From NCBI RefSeq assembly GCF_009663465.1, contig NZ_QXHU01000002.1:124001-188000 (forward strand): DNA of 64,000 nt, read 5' to 3'. Of the stretch, positions 8,037-15,734 are shown piece by piece; within the stretch, counting starts at the first letter, position 1; each line of letters opens with the position of its first letter. This stretch comes from Riemerella anatipestifer (lineage in GTDB: Bacteria > Bacteroidota > Bacteroidia > Flavobacteriales > Weeksellaceae). Under the pieces are notes generated by a model. It was not told the origin of the DNA. It ran no database searches and was given only the letters and a program-made list of their open reading frames with translations. The translations under genes and the position numbers were made by a program.

Positions 8037-8717
8037 ATGAACGACAGCATACAAGTGGTATCTCAAACCACAAATACAGAAAAACAAGTCTTTTCTCTAT
8101 GGGAAATATTATTCGGAGGTGGCATCATCTCTAATGTGATTATGGTAGCTATATTCTTACTAGGGATACTCGCTCTGTATATTTTTCTAGAACGCTACTT
8201 TTTTATTCGTAGAGCAGCTAAAACCGACCCTAACTTCCTTAATAATATTAAAGATTTTGTCTATGAAGGTAAAATAGATACGGCTATAGATTTATGCAAG
8301 ACCTCTAACACCCCTGAAGCTAGAATGATAGAGAAAGGACTTAGCAGGATAGGTCGCCCCATAAGTGATATTAGCAATGCGATGCAAAGCCAAGGCAACC
8401 TAGAAGTGTCTAAACTTGAGAAAAACCTCAACTTATTAGCTTCTGCTTCTGGTGCTGCTCCTATGCTAGGCTTTTTAGGTACGGTAATCGGTATGATTAT
8501 GGCGTTTTTTGAAATCTCTAATGTAACGGGAGCCGTAAGCCCTAAACTTTTAGCATCAGGCATTTATACCGCTATGGCAACTACTGCCGCAGGGCTTTTT
8601 GTAGGTATTCCTGCTTATTTCTTCTATAATATCCTCGTAACTAAAGTGGACCGTTTGGTGCTTAAAATACAAATTCATGCAGGGGAATTTCTAGATGCTA
8701 TCAATAAGCCATTATAA
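8037..8717 (+). CDS. exbB: MotA/TolQ/ExbB proton-channel protein (set 1)
   Basis: The 226-residue inner-membrane protein has three membrane segments (about 38-60, 135-160, 175-200) and the conserved family stretch APMLGFLGTVIGMIMAF, followed by GIYTAMATTAAGLFVGIPAY. It forms the ring-shaped proton channel that energises a TonB or TolA partner. The next gene (16-nt gap) encodes ExbD/TolR and the third a TonB-type protein, so the three form one operon. Whether they act as TonB or Tol system cannot be settled here; with no tolB or pal nearby, ExbB/TonB is favoured. Confidence 0.9.
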   Translation: MNDSIQVVSQTTNTEKQVFSLWEILFGGGIISNVIMVAIFLLGILALYIFLERYFFIRRAAKTDPNFLNNIKDFVYEGKIDTAIDLCKTSNTPEARMIEKGLSRIGRPISDISNAMQSQGNLEVSKLEKNLNLLASASGAAPMLGFLGTVIGMIMAFFEISNVTGAVSPKLLASGIYTAMATTAAGLFVGIPAYFFYNILVTKVDRLVLKIQIHAGEFLDAINKPL

Positions 8718-8733
8718 ACTAAAAACTTAATTT

Positions 8734-9132
8734 ATGGAATTAAAACGCAGAAATAGAGCAAGTGCGGAGTTTAGTATGGCTTCTATGACGGATATTATTT
8801 TCCTCTTGCTGATATTTTTTATGATAACCTCCTCTGCTATTAGCCAAAGCGCTATAGAAGTAAAGTTACCACAAGCAGCAGAAGGCTCCCCTGCAACGCA
8901 AGACCCTGTTTCGGTTACCATTTCCCCAGAAGGCGACTATTTCGTAAACGATAAGGCTGTAAATAAGGAAACTCTAGAAGCTTCCCTTAATGCCTTATTG
9001 AAAAACGAAACCAAACCTTCTTTTACAATAAGAGCCGACGAAAATACAAGGCACAAAGATGTTGTTTTTGTGATGGAAATCGCCGAAAGAAACCGCTACA
9101 ATATTGCTATCGCCACCGTACAAGAAAAGTAA
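8734..9132 (+). CDS. exbD: ExbD/TolR biopolymer transport protein (set 1)
   Basis: A typical 132-residue ExbD/TolR: short cytoplasmic N-terminus, one membrane helix (about 19-42) preceded by the conserved proton-pathway Asp in MASMTDIIFLLLIFFM, and a periplasmic domain (about 43-132). It sits in the channel formed by the ExbB encoded immediately upstream and transmits proton-motive force to the TonB-like protein encoded downstream. Confidence 0.9.
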   Translation: MELKRRNRASAEFSMASMTDIIFLLLIFFMITSSAISQSAIEVKLPQAAEGSPATQDPVSVTISPEGDYFVNDKAVNKETLEASLNALLKNETKPSFTIRADENTRHKDVVFVMEIAERNRYNIAIATVQEK

Positions 9133-9136
9133 ACTT

Positions 9137-9997
9137 ATGAGTCAAACTATGAATACATCTGAGAGAAAAGACCAAATCAAAAGTGCCATCATCACATTTT
9201 TGATTAGCCTTTTGGTATTCTTAGCTTTGTATTTTTATTCGTTTACTAGAGAACTTCCAAAGGAGGAAATCGTAAGCACGATGCTCATCAATTTTGGAGA
9301 CCAAAACGAGGGTAACCAGCCTGAAGAACCCCAAAACCAAGAGGGCAGTTTATCCGCCACCGAAGCACCTACACCAATACAAGAAATACAACCTACACCT
9401 GTAGAACCTCAGCCCAAAAAAGAAGTAGTTAAGGAGAAAATTATCACAGGGCAAAATACCAAAACAAGTGCTGAAAAGGTGGAAAAAGCAACTCCCAAAC
9501 CTACAAAAGAAAGCACAACAAACACCCAAAAGAAAGAAACTACGACACCTAAAAAAAGTAGTACCACTGCACAAAATAAAACCGCGACCAACCAAGGCGA
9601 TGATAGAGGTAACGAGGCTATTGGCAACCTCATCAGAGGACGAGGTACCAATAAAGGAGCTCAAGGGAGTTCCCAAAACACTTCTGGAAATGCAGGAGAT
9701 CCATTAGGTGGCGACAGTAATGGCGATAGTAAAATCGGCATAGACCGAAAGCTAATCGGTTTTATACCTGGAACTATGGGGCGTGGTGGCTCACAGCCGT
9801 CTCACCAGTGTTCTGCCTCAGGTACAATCAGCATTTCTTATGTGGTAGATAAAGCTGGCAATGTAATTTCGGCTAGACGAAGTGGCGGTATTACAGACCC
9901 TTGTGCCGTAAACACAACCATAGAGTGGGTAAAGAAATATGTAAAAGCCGAAAGAGCTAACACCTCTTCTACTGGTACTTACAAAATCACTTTCTAA
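9137..9997 (+). CDS. TonB-family energy transducer (set 1)
   Basis: With start at ATG 9137 the protein has 286 residues. An upstream in-frame ATG at 9104 would overlap exbD by 29 nt and add an unlikely charged tail, so 9137, 4 nt after the exbD stop, is preferred. It has one membrane helix (about 18-37), a long Pro/Lys/Glu/Thr-rich periplasmic spacer (about 55-170), a Gly/Asn-rich linker, and a TonB C-terminal-like fold at about 200-286 (GTISISYVVDKAGNVISARR). Two Cys residues in this domain could form a disulfide. It should couple the ExbBD motor to outer-membrane receptors. Confidence 0.8.
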   Translation: MSQTMNTSERKDQIKSAIITFLISLLVFLALYFYSFTRELPKEEIVSTMLINFGDQNEGNQPEEPQNQEGSLSATEAPTPIQEIQPTPVEPQPKKEVVKEKIITGQNTKTSAEKVEKATPKPTKESTTNTQKKETTTPKKSSTTAQNKTATNQGDDRGNEAIGNLIRGRGTNKGAQGSSQNTSGNAGDPLGGDSNGDSKIGIDRKLIGFIPGTMGRGGSQPSHQCSASGTISISYVVDKAGNVISARRSGGITDPCAVNTTIEWVKKYVKAERANTSSTGTYKITF

Positions 9998-10038
9998 AGC
10001 CAAACCAAAAGGGATTTTAGGATATAAGGAAATTCAAG

Positions 10039-11247
10039 ATGAATAAACCCAATATAGTTATTATAGGAGGTGGAGCTTCGGGATTTTTTTCGGCAGCTAA
10101 TATAGACACCTCAAAATACAATGTTTGCATACTAGAACAAAATGCAGAAGTTTTACAGAAAGTAAAAATATCAGGAGGCGGACGCTGCAATGTTACCCAC
10201 GCTTGTTTTGATGCTAGAGATTTGGTTCAGTTTTACCCAAGAGGTCATAAGGAACTTAGAAGTGTTTTTAGTAAATTTCAACCTGGTGATACTATGACTT
10301 GGTTTTCAGAACGAGGTGTTTCGTTGAAGATTGAAGACGACAATAGAATCTTCCCAGAATCTAACCGCTCCCAAACTATTATCGATTGCCTACTTTCCTC
10401 TGTGAAAGAGAAAAATATTGAAATCCATACCAAAACTACAGTAAAATCTATCTCTAAGCAAGACCATCAATATCTTATTACTACTAATGGAGAATCTTTC
10501 TTAGCAGATATTGTGATTTTCTGCACAGGTAGCTCTCCTAAAGCATTAAGGTTAATGGAAAGCTTAGGACATACTATTGTAAAGCCCGTCCCTTCTTTAT
10601 TTACCTTTAATATCAAAAACGACTTACTAGAAGGACTTTCAGGCACTAGCTTCCCATCAGCAGAAGTGAGAATACCAGAACTAAAATCCGAAGAGGCAGG
10701 GGCTTTACTTATTACCCATTGGGGACTTAGTGGACCTGCCATTTTAAAGCTATCCGCTTGGGAAGCTAGAAAGCTAAATGACTTAAACTATAATTTTAGT
10801 ATTGAAGTTAATTTCGTTGGAATTTCACCTAACGATGCCGAAACTCTTATCCAAGAATTTAAGCAAAGCCACCCAAAGAAAACTTTAAGCCAAGGAAAAC
10901 CTTTTGATGTTACCAACCGTTTTTGGCAAAGCGTTTTAGATGTTTCTCTTATCAACTCCGAAAAACAATGGGCTCACCTCTCCGCAAAAGAAACGCAAAC
11001 TATCATAGAGAACCTCTGTAAAAAGAAGCTCTCGGTAACAGGCAAATCTACATTTAAGGAAGAATTTGTAACTGCTGGAGGTATCTATCTAAAAGAAATT
11101 GATTTTAAAAATATGAAATCTAAAATACTTCCTAATTTCTATATTGCGGGAGAAATTTTAGATATAGATGCCGTTACTGGAGGATTCAACTTTCAAGCCT
11201 GTTGGAGCGAAGCGTGGCTCATCGCACAAGACCTTAATTCAATATAA
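10039..11247 (+). CDS. HI0933-family NAD(P)/FAD-dependent oxidoreductase
   Basis: Flavoprotein of 402 residues. The N-terminus has a dinucleotide-binding glycine motif (IVIIGGGASGFFSA, about 5-18) and the family hallmark KISGGGRCNVTH (about 46-57). A second motif, IVFCTGSSPKAL, lies at about 160-171, and the C-terminus has the FAD-contact segment GEILDIDAVTGGFNFQ. This is the YhiN/HI0933 family, sometimes named aminoacetone oxidase family; the natural substrate is not established. It follows the TonB gene by 41 nt and is closed by a strong terminator. Confidence 0.9.
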   Translation: MNKPNIVIIGGGASGFFSAANIDTSKYNVCILEQNAEVLQKVKISGGGRCNVTHACFDARDLVQFYPRGHKELRSVFSKFQPGDTMTWFSERGVSLKIEDDNRIFPESNRSQTIIDCLLSSVKEKNIEIHTKTTVKSISKQDHQYLITTNGESFLADIVIFCTGSSPKALRLMESLGHTIVKPVPSLFTFNIKNDLLEGLSGTSFPSAEVRIPELKSEEAGALLITHWGLSGPAILKLSAWEARKLNDLNYNFSIEVNFVGISPNDAETLIQEFKQSHPKKTLSQGKPFDVTNRFWQSVLDVSLINSEKQWAHLSAKETQTIIENLCKKKLSVTGKSTFKEEFVTAGGIYLKEIDFKNMKSKILPNFYIAGEILDIDAVTGGFNFQACWSEAWLIAQDLNSI

Positions 11248-11252
11248 AAAAC

Positions 11253-11286
11253 AAAAGAACCGAGAGGTATATTTCTCGGTTCTTTT
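11253..11286. terminator. Bidirectional terminator between convergent genes
   Basis: A perfect 13-bp stem, AAAAGAACCGAGA (11253-11265) with TCTCGGTTCTTTT (11274-11286), over an 8-nt loop. The arms supply T-tracts in both directions for the flavoprotein gene and the convergent 131-residue gene. Confidence 0.92.
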
Positions 11287-11294
11287 ATTATCGT

Positions 11295-11690
11295 TTATAA
11301 ATACAGTATATCGTTAAATTTCAATTTTTTGAATTCTTTATTATACCATAAAGTTTGAATCAATGTTTTTTCGTATAAGAAATACAATGTATAGATTACT
11401 ATCCCAAAATAAAGATTATTTACTATCATAAATAGATAGCTTGCGATAAATAATGGGATAATTAACAAAGTAATATAGAGTAGCATTTTCTTTACTGAAA
11501 AATCTTTGTAGCGAAAATTTTTATTCATAAACCTCCTAACTATTTTATTATAAATAAAATAAAGACCAAATAAACAAGTACCTAATAAAAATTCTTTCAG
11601 TTCAAAAAGGATATAGCCCACAGCCAGTAGTGGAATAACTAATAATAAAAACTCTATAATTTTTAACTTCATTAGATTTCTTTTATACAT
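11295..11690 (-). CDS. Small membrane protein with two similar halves
   Basis: I do not recognise the family. The 131-residue protein is basic and very hydrophobic, with about four membrane segments in two similar halves (PLLAVGYILFELKEFLLGTC and PLFIASYLFMIVNNLYFGIV, each followed by LYF-Y-(N/E)K). An alternative start at ATG 11672 would drop six residues. It lies 12 nt downstream of a lipoprotein gene with a Cys-rich C-terminus and is almost certainly co-transcribed with it. Its size and topology resemble immunity-type membrane proteins of bacteriocin loci, but that is inference from context only. Confidence 0.65.
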   Translation of the reverse strand: MYKRNLMKLKIIEFLLLVIPLLAVGYILFELKEFLLGTCLFGLYFIYNKIVRRFMNKNFRYKDFSVKKMLLYITLLIIPLFIASYLFMIVNNLYFGIVIYTLYFLYEKTLIQTLWYNKEFKKLKFNDILYL

Positions 11691-11702
11691 TAACCACTAC
11701 AA

Positions 11703-12404
11703 CTACAAACATCTACTCGCTGCACATCCCGCTGCAACGGCAACCCCTATCTCTGGGGCATATGCAGTGAATAAGGTTGCTGCAACAGATGTCCATCCTC
11801 TTTTTGTATAGATATTAGACATACAATCTATAACCCCTTGTCCACAACCTGAACTCATTATAGAAATATCATTGGATAATGTTTTAAGCCCAACTTTATT
11901 TTGGTATCCGTCATATTTAATAACACTATTATTAGACTTATCATAACCAAACTTCGCAGAAAAAGTATTATCCAAATTTCTTAATTCAATAGTTCTAACA
12001 TTTCCGTTAGATAAGTCTTCAACACTTACTTCAATAAATTTAAATGTCTTACCAAATGGAATTAAACCTAAGACTTCTTTTGGGTTATCCGTCTTCGGAA
12101 CACTGTAATAAGTATTTCCCAAATTATCTTCAATCTTTTTTACACTATCAAAATCATACTTCTCTACCGACATACTACTCTTCACAGAAAACTCTTTAAT
12201 GTTTGCTTTTTTATTTACAACAGATTTTTTCAACTCCAAAATCTTATCTTTATCCAAAAACTTACTTATCTTATACCCTGATATTTCTTCTATACCGTTA
12301 TTTTCATTCTCTTCCCTATCTACACGAGAACAAGACACAAATAAAATCAATATTGCTAAAGCCAATACAGAAACACTAAATAAGTGATAAATTTTTCCAT
12401 TCAT
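11703..12404 (-). CDS. Lipoprotein with Cys-rich bacteriocin-like C-terminus
   Basis: The start at ATG 12404 gives a clean lipoprotein signal peptide with lipobox FVSC; the longer frame back to 12479 runs through poly-Phe sequence and is unlikely. The 233-residue product has a polar middle (about 30-180) and a short C-terminal module beginning SSGCGQGVIDCMSNIYTKRG and ending in a hydrophobic Ala/Gly/Val segment with CAASRCL. Four Cys residues lie in this last stretch of about 50 residues. The combination resembles exported proteins that carry a small disulfide-bonded bacteriocin-like peptide. The downstream membrane protein could be its partner. I cannot name the family; secretion is well supported, activity is not. 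Confidence 0.65.
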   Translation of the reverse strand: MNGKIYHLFSVSVLALAILILFVSCSRVDREENENNGIEEISGYKISKFLDKDKILELKKSVVNKKANIKEFSVKSSMSVEKYDFDSVKKIEDNLGNTYYSVPKTDNPKEVLGLIPFGKTFKFIEVSVEDLSNGNVRTIELRNLDNTFSAKFGYDKSNNSVIKYDGYQNKVGLKTLSNDISIMSSGCGQGVIDCMSNIYTKRGWTSVAATLFTAYAPEIGVAVAAGCAASRCL

Positions 12405-12786
12405 AATATTAAATTTTGGCACGAAAGTAAAAAAAAAAAAACATTCAAATATGCAACTAAAAACACTACAAATAACCAATAAAACAGAGTAATAATTAGG
12501 ATGATATTTCTTAATTATTTTTAACTATCCTTCTGATGTATAAATTTAAATGACATTGTTCAGTTTTGAATTGTCCTTGCTTATTTAAAAGATATTTGGA
12601 TTTAGATAGAAATACTAAAGGGAGATGAAAAATTGTATTAACTCATTGAAATAAATATAGAATTTTTAGGCTACATCAAATCTCTAGCTTTCCAAATACA
12701 ATGGGTGTTAGTTGAAAATAAGCAAATAAAAAAGACACTCTAAATTTAGAGTGTCTTTCTTAGTTTGTCTGTATATCGCTTAAAGA
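12405..12786. other. Intergenic region, only a terminator recognised
   Basis: About 380 nt of AT-rich sequence between two genes on the minus strand. Apart from the perfect palindrome at 12731-12758 I see no gene, repeat or promoter. TACTTTCG on the minus strand near 12411-12418 is an imperfect -7-like box for the lipoprotein gene. Confidence 0.4.
12731..12758 (-). terminator. Terminator of the Ala-rich lipoprotein gene
   Basis: A perfect 28-nt palindrome (AAAGACACTCTAAA and its complement) with a run of A residues at 12727-12733 that gives a T-tract on the minus strand. It lies 29 nt past the stop codon at 12787. Confidence 0.85.
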
Positions 12787-13056
12787 CTACTTAGTAGCTT
12801 CTTTTACTTTATCAGCAGCGTTATCAACAGCACCTTTAGCAGCGTCAGCAGCAACATCAGCAGTAGCACCAACACCTTCAGCAGCTACAGTAGCAGCAGA
12901 ATCTACAACAGTAGCAGCAGAATCTACAACAGCAGCAACAGAATCAACAGCCTCAACAGCAGTAGAATCTACAGCAGCAGTTTCAACGTTTTCAGTTTTT
13001 TTACAAGCTACAACAGCTAAAGCAGCAACAGCTGCTACGAATAATGACTTTTTCAT
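12787..13056 (-). CDS. Low-complexity Ala/Val-rich lipoprotein
   Basis: The ATG at 13056 gives an 89-residue protein starting MKKSLFVAAVAALAVVACKK, a textbook lipoprotein signal with lipobox VVAC (Cys18). A longer frame to 13119 would place a charged Lys/Asn tail before the signal and is rejected; the probable -7 box at 13122-13129 also fits the shorter start. The mature part is almost entirely Ala, Val, Asp, Ser, Thr and Glu with repeats of VDSAATV, ending in an amphipathic segment (DNAADKVKEATK). Such proteins are common in Weeksellaceae; the function is unknown. Confidence 0.7.
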   Translation of the reverse strand: MKKSLFVAAVAALAVVACKKTENVETAAVDSTAVEAVDSVAAVVDSAATVVDSAATVAAEGVGATADVAADAAKGAVDNAADKVKEATK

Positions 13057-13121
13057 AATTTTAAATAATTTTTTAAATTTGTTTTCTTTTTTGTTACTCT
13101 GTTCACTCATTTTGAACAAGG

Positions 13122-13129
13122 CAAAGATA
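13122..13129 (-). promoter_or_regulatory. TAnnTTTG -7 box of the Ala-rich lipoprotein gene
   Basis: TATCTTTG on the minus strand, 65 nt before the ATG at 13056. No TTTG was found at the usual upstream distance. Confidence 0.5.
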
Positions 13130-13171
13130 TGGTGAGAAATAAATTTGTGCTAGAAAAATTATTGTAATATC

Positions 13172-13204
13172 TTTGTAAAATAGTTTTGCAAAAAAGTATA
13201 TTTG
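13172..13204 (+). promoter_or_regulatory. Bacteroidota-type promoter
   Basis: TTTG (13172-13175) and TATATTTG (13197-13204) are separated by 21 nt, close to the usual 19. It precedes the TTG-started gene at 13237 by 32 nt. Confidence 0.6.
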
Positions 13205-13236
13205 TAAATCAGTGGTTTAAGTTAAATTTTTAAAAT

Positions 13237-14382
13237 TTGTCGGATTTAGATTTATTACACTTTGAACAGCTTAAAGCGGAAGTTCAAGAGGTTTTTTTAG
13301 AATCTCATACACCTTCGGAGGAAGATATATCCTTATGGAAGGGAATTGATATTGTCTATTTTCAAGAAGATTTAAGAAAAAAAGCAAAAGGAAATATTAG
13401 TGAACGTTCTTTTTATACTTATTTTAAGAGTTCTCCTACACAAAAATTACCAAGAATAGATATGCTTAATCTTCTTTCTAGTTATGCAGGTTATGCTAAT
13501 TGGTATGATTTTAAGAAAAACCATTTGTTTGCTAATGAAATTCTTGAGATAGAAGAAAGTGACGAGGGAGAATTTCAGACTGGAGTTGATGAGTTAGTTT
13601 TAGATAATCAACAGGAACAAGAAAAATCAATAAATTCCAAGGAAATTGCTGATAATGTTGATGAAGGTAAAAATAATATTTTGCAAAAAAGTAATTCTGA
13701 TTTAGAGTTAATTACTGAAAATGATAAGGTGTTGAAAAATAACAGTAGAGCTTTAAAATTCACTAAATCTTCTTATGTTTGGATTTCGGCAACACTTATA
13801 CTTTTGTTAGTTCTTGTGGGAATTATTTTTTCAGACTTAATCTTGACCAAAAAGTATTCGTTTAAGTTTATTGATGCGGATAGAAATACAAGTATTAACG
13901 ACTACCTTGATGTTAAAATCATAAAAGAAGGCGAATCTCCTATTTTGCATAAGGTGAAGCCGAACGACATTTTAACATATACTACAAAATCAAAATCTCT
14001 TATGATGATAATATCTTCTCCTTATTATAAGACGGATACTATCGTGAGAAATTTGGAGAATGCTCTTACTTATCCAGAATATGAAACTATAGAGTTAAAG
14101 CCCGATGATTACGCTATTATGCTAAACTATTATTCTAAAAAGGCAGATGAAGATGTTAATAAGAAGAGAGAAAGATTAAGTAGACTTATAAGTAATGAAG
14201 CTTTAATTTATCAAGTGTTTGATAATGAAACTTATGGAGTAGAAATATTAGAAAAAGATCGCTATATAACCTTAATGACAACGCCTACAACTTCTCTTAA
14301 AAATTTAGAAATTATAGGGACTCAAATGAAAAATGGTAAAATAGTGATGATAAAATTTAGAATTACAAATAACGAAAAGTAA
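13237..14382 (+). CDS. Single-span membrane protein with a helical HTH-like N-terminus
   Basis: No ATG opens this frame in a sensible place. The TTG at 13237 is used because the sequence right after it is already well structured and a promoter lies 32 nt upstream. Residues about 1-95 form a helical domain (ISERSFYTYFKSS, DMLNLLSSYAGYANWYDF) that resembles a helix-turn-helix-like module found in other Bacteroidota proteins. An acidic linker (about 105-170) leads to one membrane helix (about 180-203) and a periplasmic domain of about 175 residues. The layout is that of a membrane-tethered sensor or regulator. The next gene, 6 nt downstream, encodes a lipoprotein. The family is not recognised and the regulatory role is inferred. 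Confidence 0.65.
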   Translation: MSDLDLLHFEQLKAEVQEVFLESHTPSEEDISLWKGIDIVYFQEDLRKKAKGNISERSFYTYFKSSPTQKLPRIDMLNLLSSYAGYANWYDFKKNHLFANEILEIEESDEGEFQTGVDELVLDNQQEQEKSINSKEIADNVDEGKNNILQKSNSDLELITENDKVLKNNSRALKFTKSSYVWISATLILLLVLVGIIFSDLILTKKYSFKFIDADRNTSINDYLDVKIIKEGESPILHKVKPNDILTYTTKSKSLMMIISSPYYKTDTIVRNLENALTYPEYETIELKPDDYAIMLNYYSKKADEDVNKKRERLSRLISNEALIYQVFDNETYGVEILEKDRYITLMTTPTTSLKNLEIIGTQMKNGKIVMIKFRITNNEK

Positions 14383-14388
14383 ACACTT

Positions 14389-14961
14389 ATGAAAATACTT
14401 AAAAACTTATTATTTATTCTAACAGCATTGATGATTTTATCCTGCGAAAAAAAGGAAGAAGTCAGTGATTTAGATAAAGTGAGAAATACAACTAATGCTA
14501 CTTCTTACCCTGTTGCCAAGATGGATAGTGCACAAGCTATAAATGCTATTACCAAGCAAAAAGTTCAGGAGGTTATGGACTTGTCTATTCTCTATTTGTC
14601 TGGTAATAGGAATACAGATATAGACTCTACAATCCATACGCAATTACTTAAATATTTTGTAACACCTGATACTCTTAAACTAAAACCTCTGTTTAAAGAG
14701 CTAGAGAGTTTAAGGGTTAAGACTGTTAAGGTACAAAATTTAGAAATCAAGAAAAAAAATAGTGAAAAGGATACATTAAACCAAGCTGTGGTTAAGGTAG
14801 AATATTTTGATAATAAAAAATCTTCAATAGGCGTTTATGAGAGAAATGTGCAATATATCCTAAAGCCTTTTCCAGAGAAGTTTAAGAAAGAATTTAAGTT
14901 TTATTTTCTCAATTTTTACACTCCTCAGAAAGATAGTATCTCCGAAGGTGTAATAAGGTAA
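14389..14961 (+). CDS. Hypothetical lipoprotein
   Basis: Residues 1-19 are a lipoprotein signal with lipobox MILSC. The mature part of this 190-residue protein is charged and helical at first, then beta-rich. I do not recognise the family. It starts 6 nt after the membrane protein at 13237-14382, so the two probably work together at the cell envelope. The last 37 nt overlap the 3' end of the convergent cyclo-ligase gene. Confidence 0.7.
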   Translation: MKILKNLLFILTALMILSCEKKEEVSDLDKVRNTTNATSYPVAKMDSAQAINAITKQKVQEVMDLSILYLSGNRNTDIDSTIHTQLLKYFVTPDTLKLKPLFKELESLRVKTVKVQNLEIKKKNSEKDTLNQAVVKVEYFDNKKSSIGVYERNVQYILKPFPEKFKKEFKFYFLNFYTPQKDSISEGVIR

Positions 14962-15485
14962 TCTAACGAAATATCCTCGTTTCTTAAATCGTCTATATTT
15001 TCTAAAGGTGAAAAAAAGTTGACTCCTATTTTTTTTGTAGTTGTAGGCATAGTACTGAAAAGTTCGTCATAGAAGCCTTTTCCGTAGCCTATTCGGTTAC
15101 CTTTCCTATCGCAATAGAGTAGAGGTGTAATGATGTAATCAAAGTGAGTTACACTCGCGTAGGTATTTTCAGAAGGTTCTAATATTCCCCATTTGTTTTC
15201 AGATAGTTGAGTGTTTTCTTTCAGCTCAATGGCTATCATTTCTGTATTGATAACTTTTGGAACGAATACATTTATTTTTTTTGAAAAACAAGACTCTATA
15301 AGAGGTAAAGTATTAACTTCCTTAAATTTTTTTATAGGGATAAAGCAATGAATGTTTTGGTTTTCAGTAGGGTTGAATTGTAAAAAGAATAAGTGAGCTA
15401 TTTTTTTTGATAGCTCATTTATGGTATTTTCAGAAAGTTGCTTTCTTTTCTCTAGATAAATTTTTCTAAGTTCCGCTTTGGTCAT
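14925..15485 (-). CDS. 5-formyltetrahydrofolate cyclo-ligase
   Basis: This 186-residue protein matches the family in length and carries the substrate- and ATP-binding motif IGYGKGFYDELF near residues 131-142, after ITPLLYCDRKGNR. The enzyme converts 5-formyl-THF to 5,10-methenyl-THF with ATP, recovering folate from an inhibitory storage form. It starts with MTKAELRKIYLEKRKQLS, typical of the family. The ferredoxin and U32 genes are directly upstream with 3- and 15-nt gaps, so it ends a three-gene operon. Its 3' end overlaps the convergent lipoprotein gene by 37 nt. Confidence 0.9.
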   Translation of the reverse strand: MTKAELRKIYLEKRKQLSENTINELSKKIAHLFFLQFNPTENQNIHCFIPIKKFKEVNTLPLIESCFSKKINVFVPKVINTEMIAIELKENTQLSENKWGILEPSENTYASVTHFDYIITPLLYCDRKGNRIGYGKGFYDELFSTMPTTTKKIGVNFFSPLENIDDLRNEDISLDYLITPSEILSF

Positions 15486-15488
15486 AAG

Positions 15489-15719
15489 TTAGATTTCTTT
15501 TACGAAAATTATTTTTACAGGACACGCCTTAGCTGCCTTATCACAAGGTTCAAAAGCTTCAGGTAGAGGTATTTTAATTGTGTGAAACCCTTTTTTGTCG
15601 GTGGATTTTAACAGCACAGACTTACCATCTTTTTTTGACATTCTAAAGTATTCTGGAGCAAACTCTGCACAGTAGTTGCACCCAATACATTTATCTCGTT
15701 GTAGTGTAACAATAACCAT
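15489..15719 (-). CDS. 4Fe-4S ferredoxin
   Basis: Small 76-residue electron carrier. CIGCNYC gives Cys11, Cys14 and Cys17, and CPVKII gives Cys66, which together ligate one Fe-S cluster; Cys59 is an extra Cys. It starts MVIVTLQRDKCIGC, as in single-cluster bacterial ferredoxins. It lies between the U32 protein and the cyclo-ligase in a tight operon. Because U32 proteins of the TrhP/RlhA kind hydroxylate RNA and depend on Fe-S clusters, this ferredoxin may be their electron source; that link is inferred from gene order. Confidence 0.88.
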   Translation of the reverse strand: MVIVTLQRDKCIGCNYCAEFAPEYFRMSKKDGKSVLLKSTDKKGFHTIKIPLPEAFEPCDKAAKACPVKIIFVKEI

Positions 15720-15734
15720 TAGACAATAACTTTA

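Noticed and set aside
8037-9997. Reading the first motor set as a Tol-Pal system
   Set aside because: No tolB or pal gene is close; ExbB/ExbD/TonB naming is safer, although TolQ/TolR cannot be excluded.
11703-12479. Longer start for the Cys-rich lipoprotein
   Set aside because: The extra 25 codons read through a poly-A/T tract giving poly-Phe, whereas ATG 12404 gives a clean lipobox signal.
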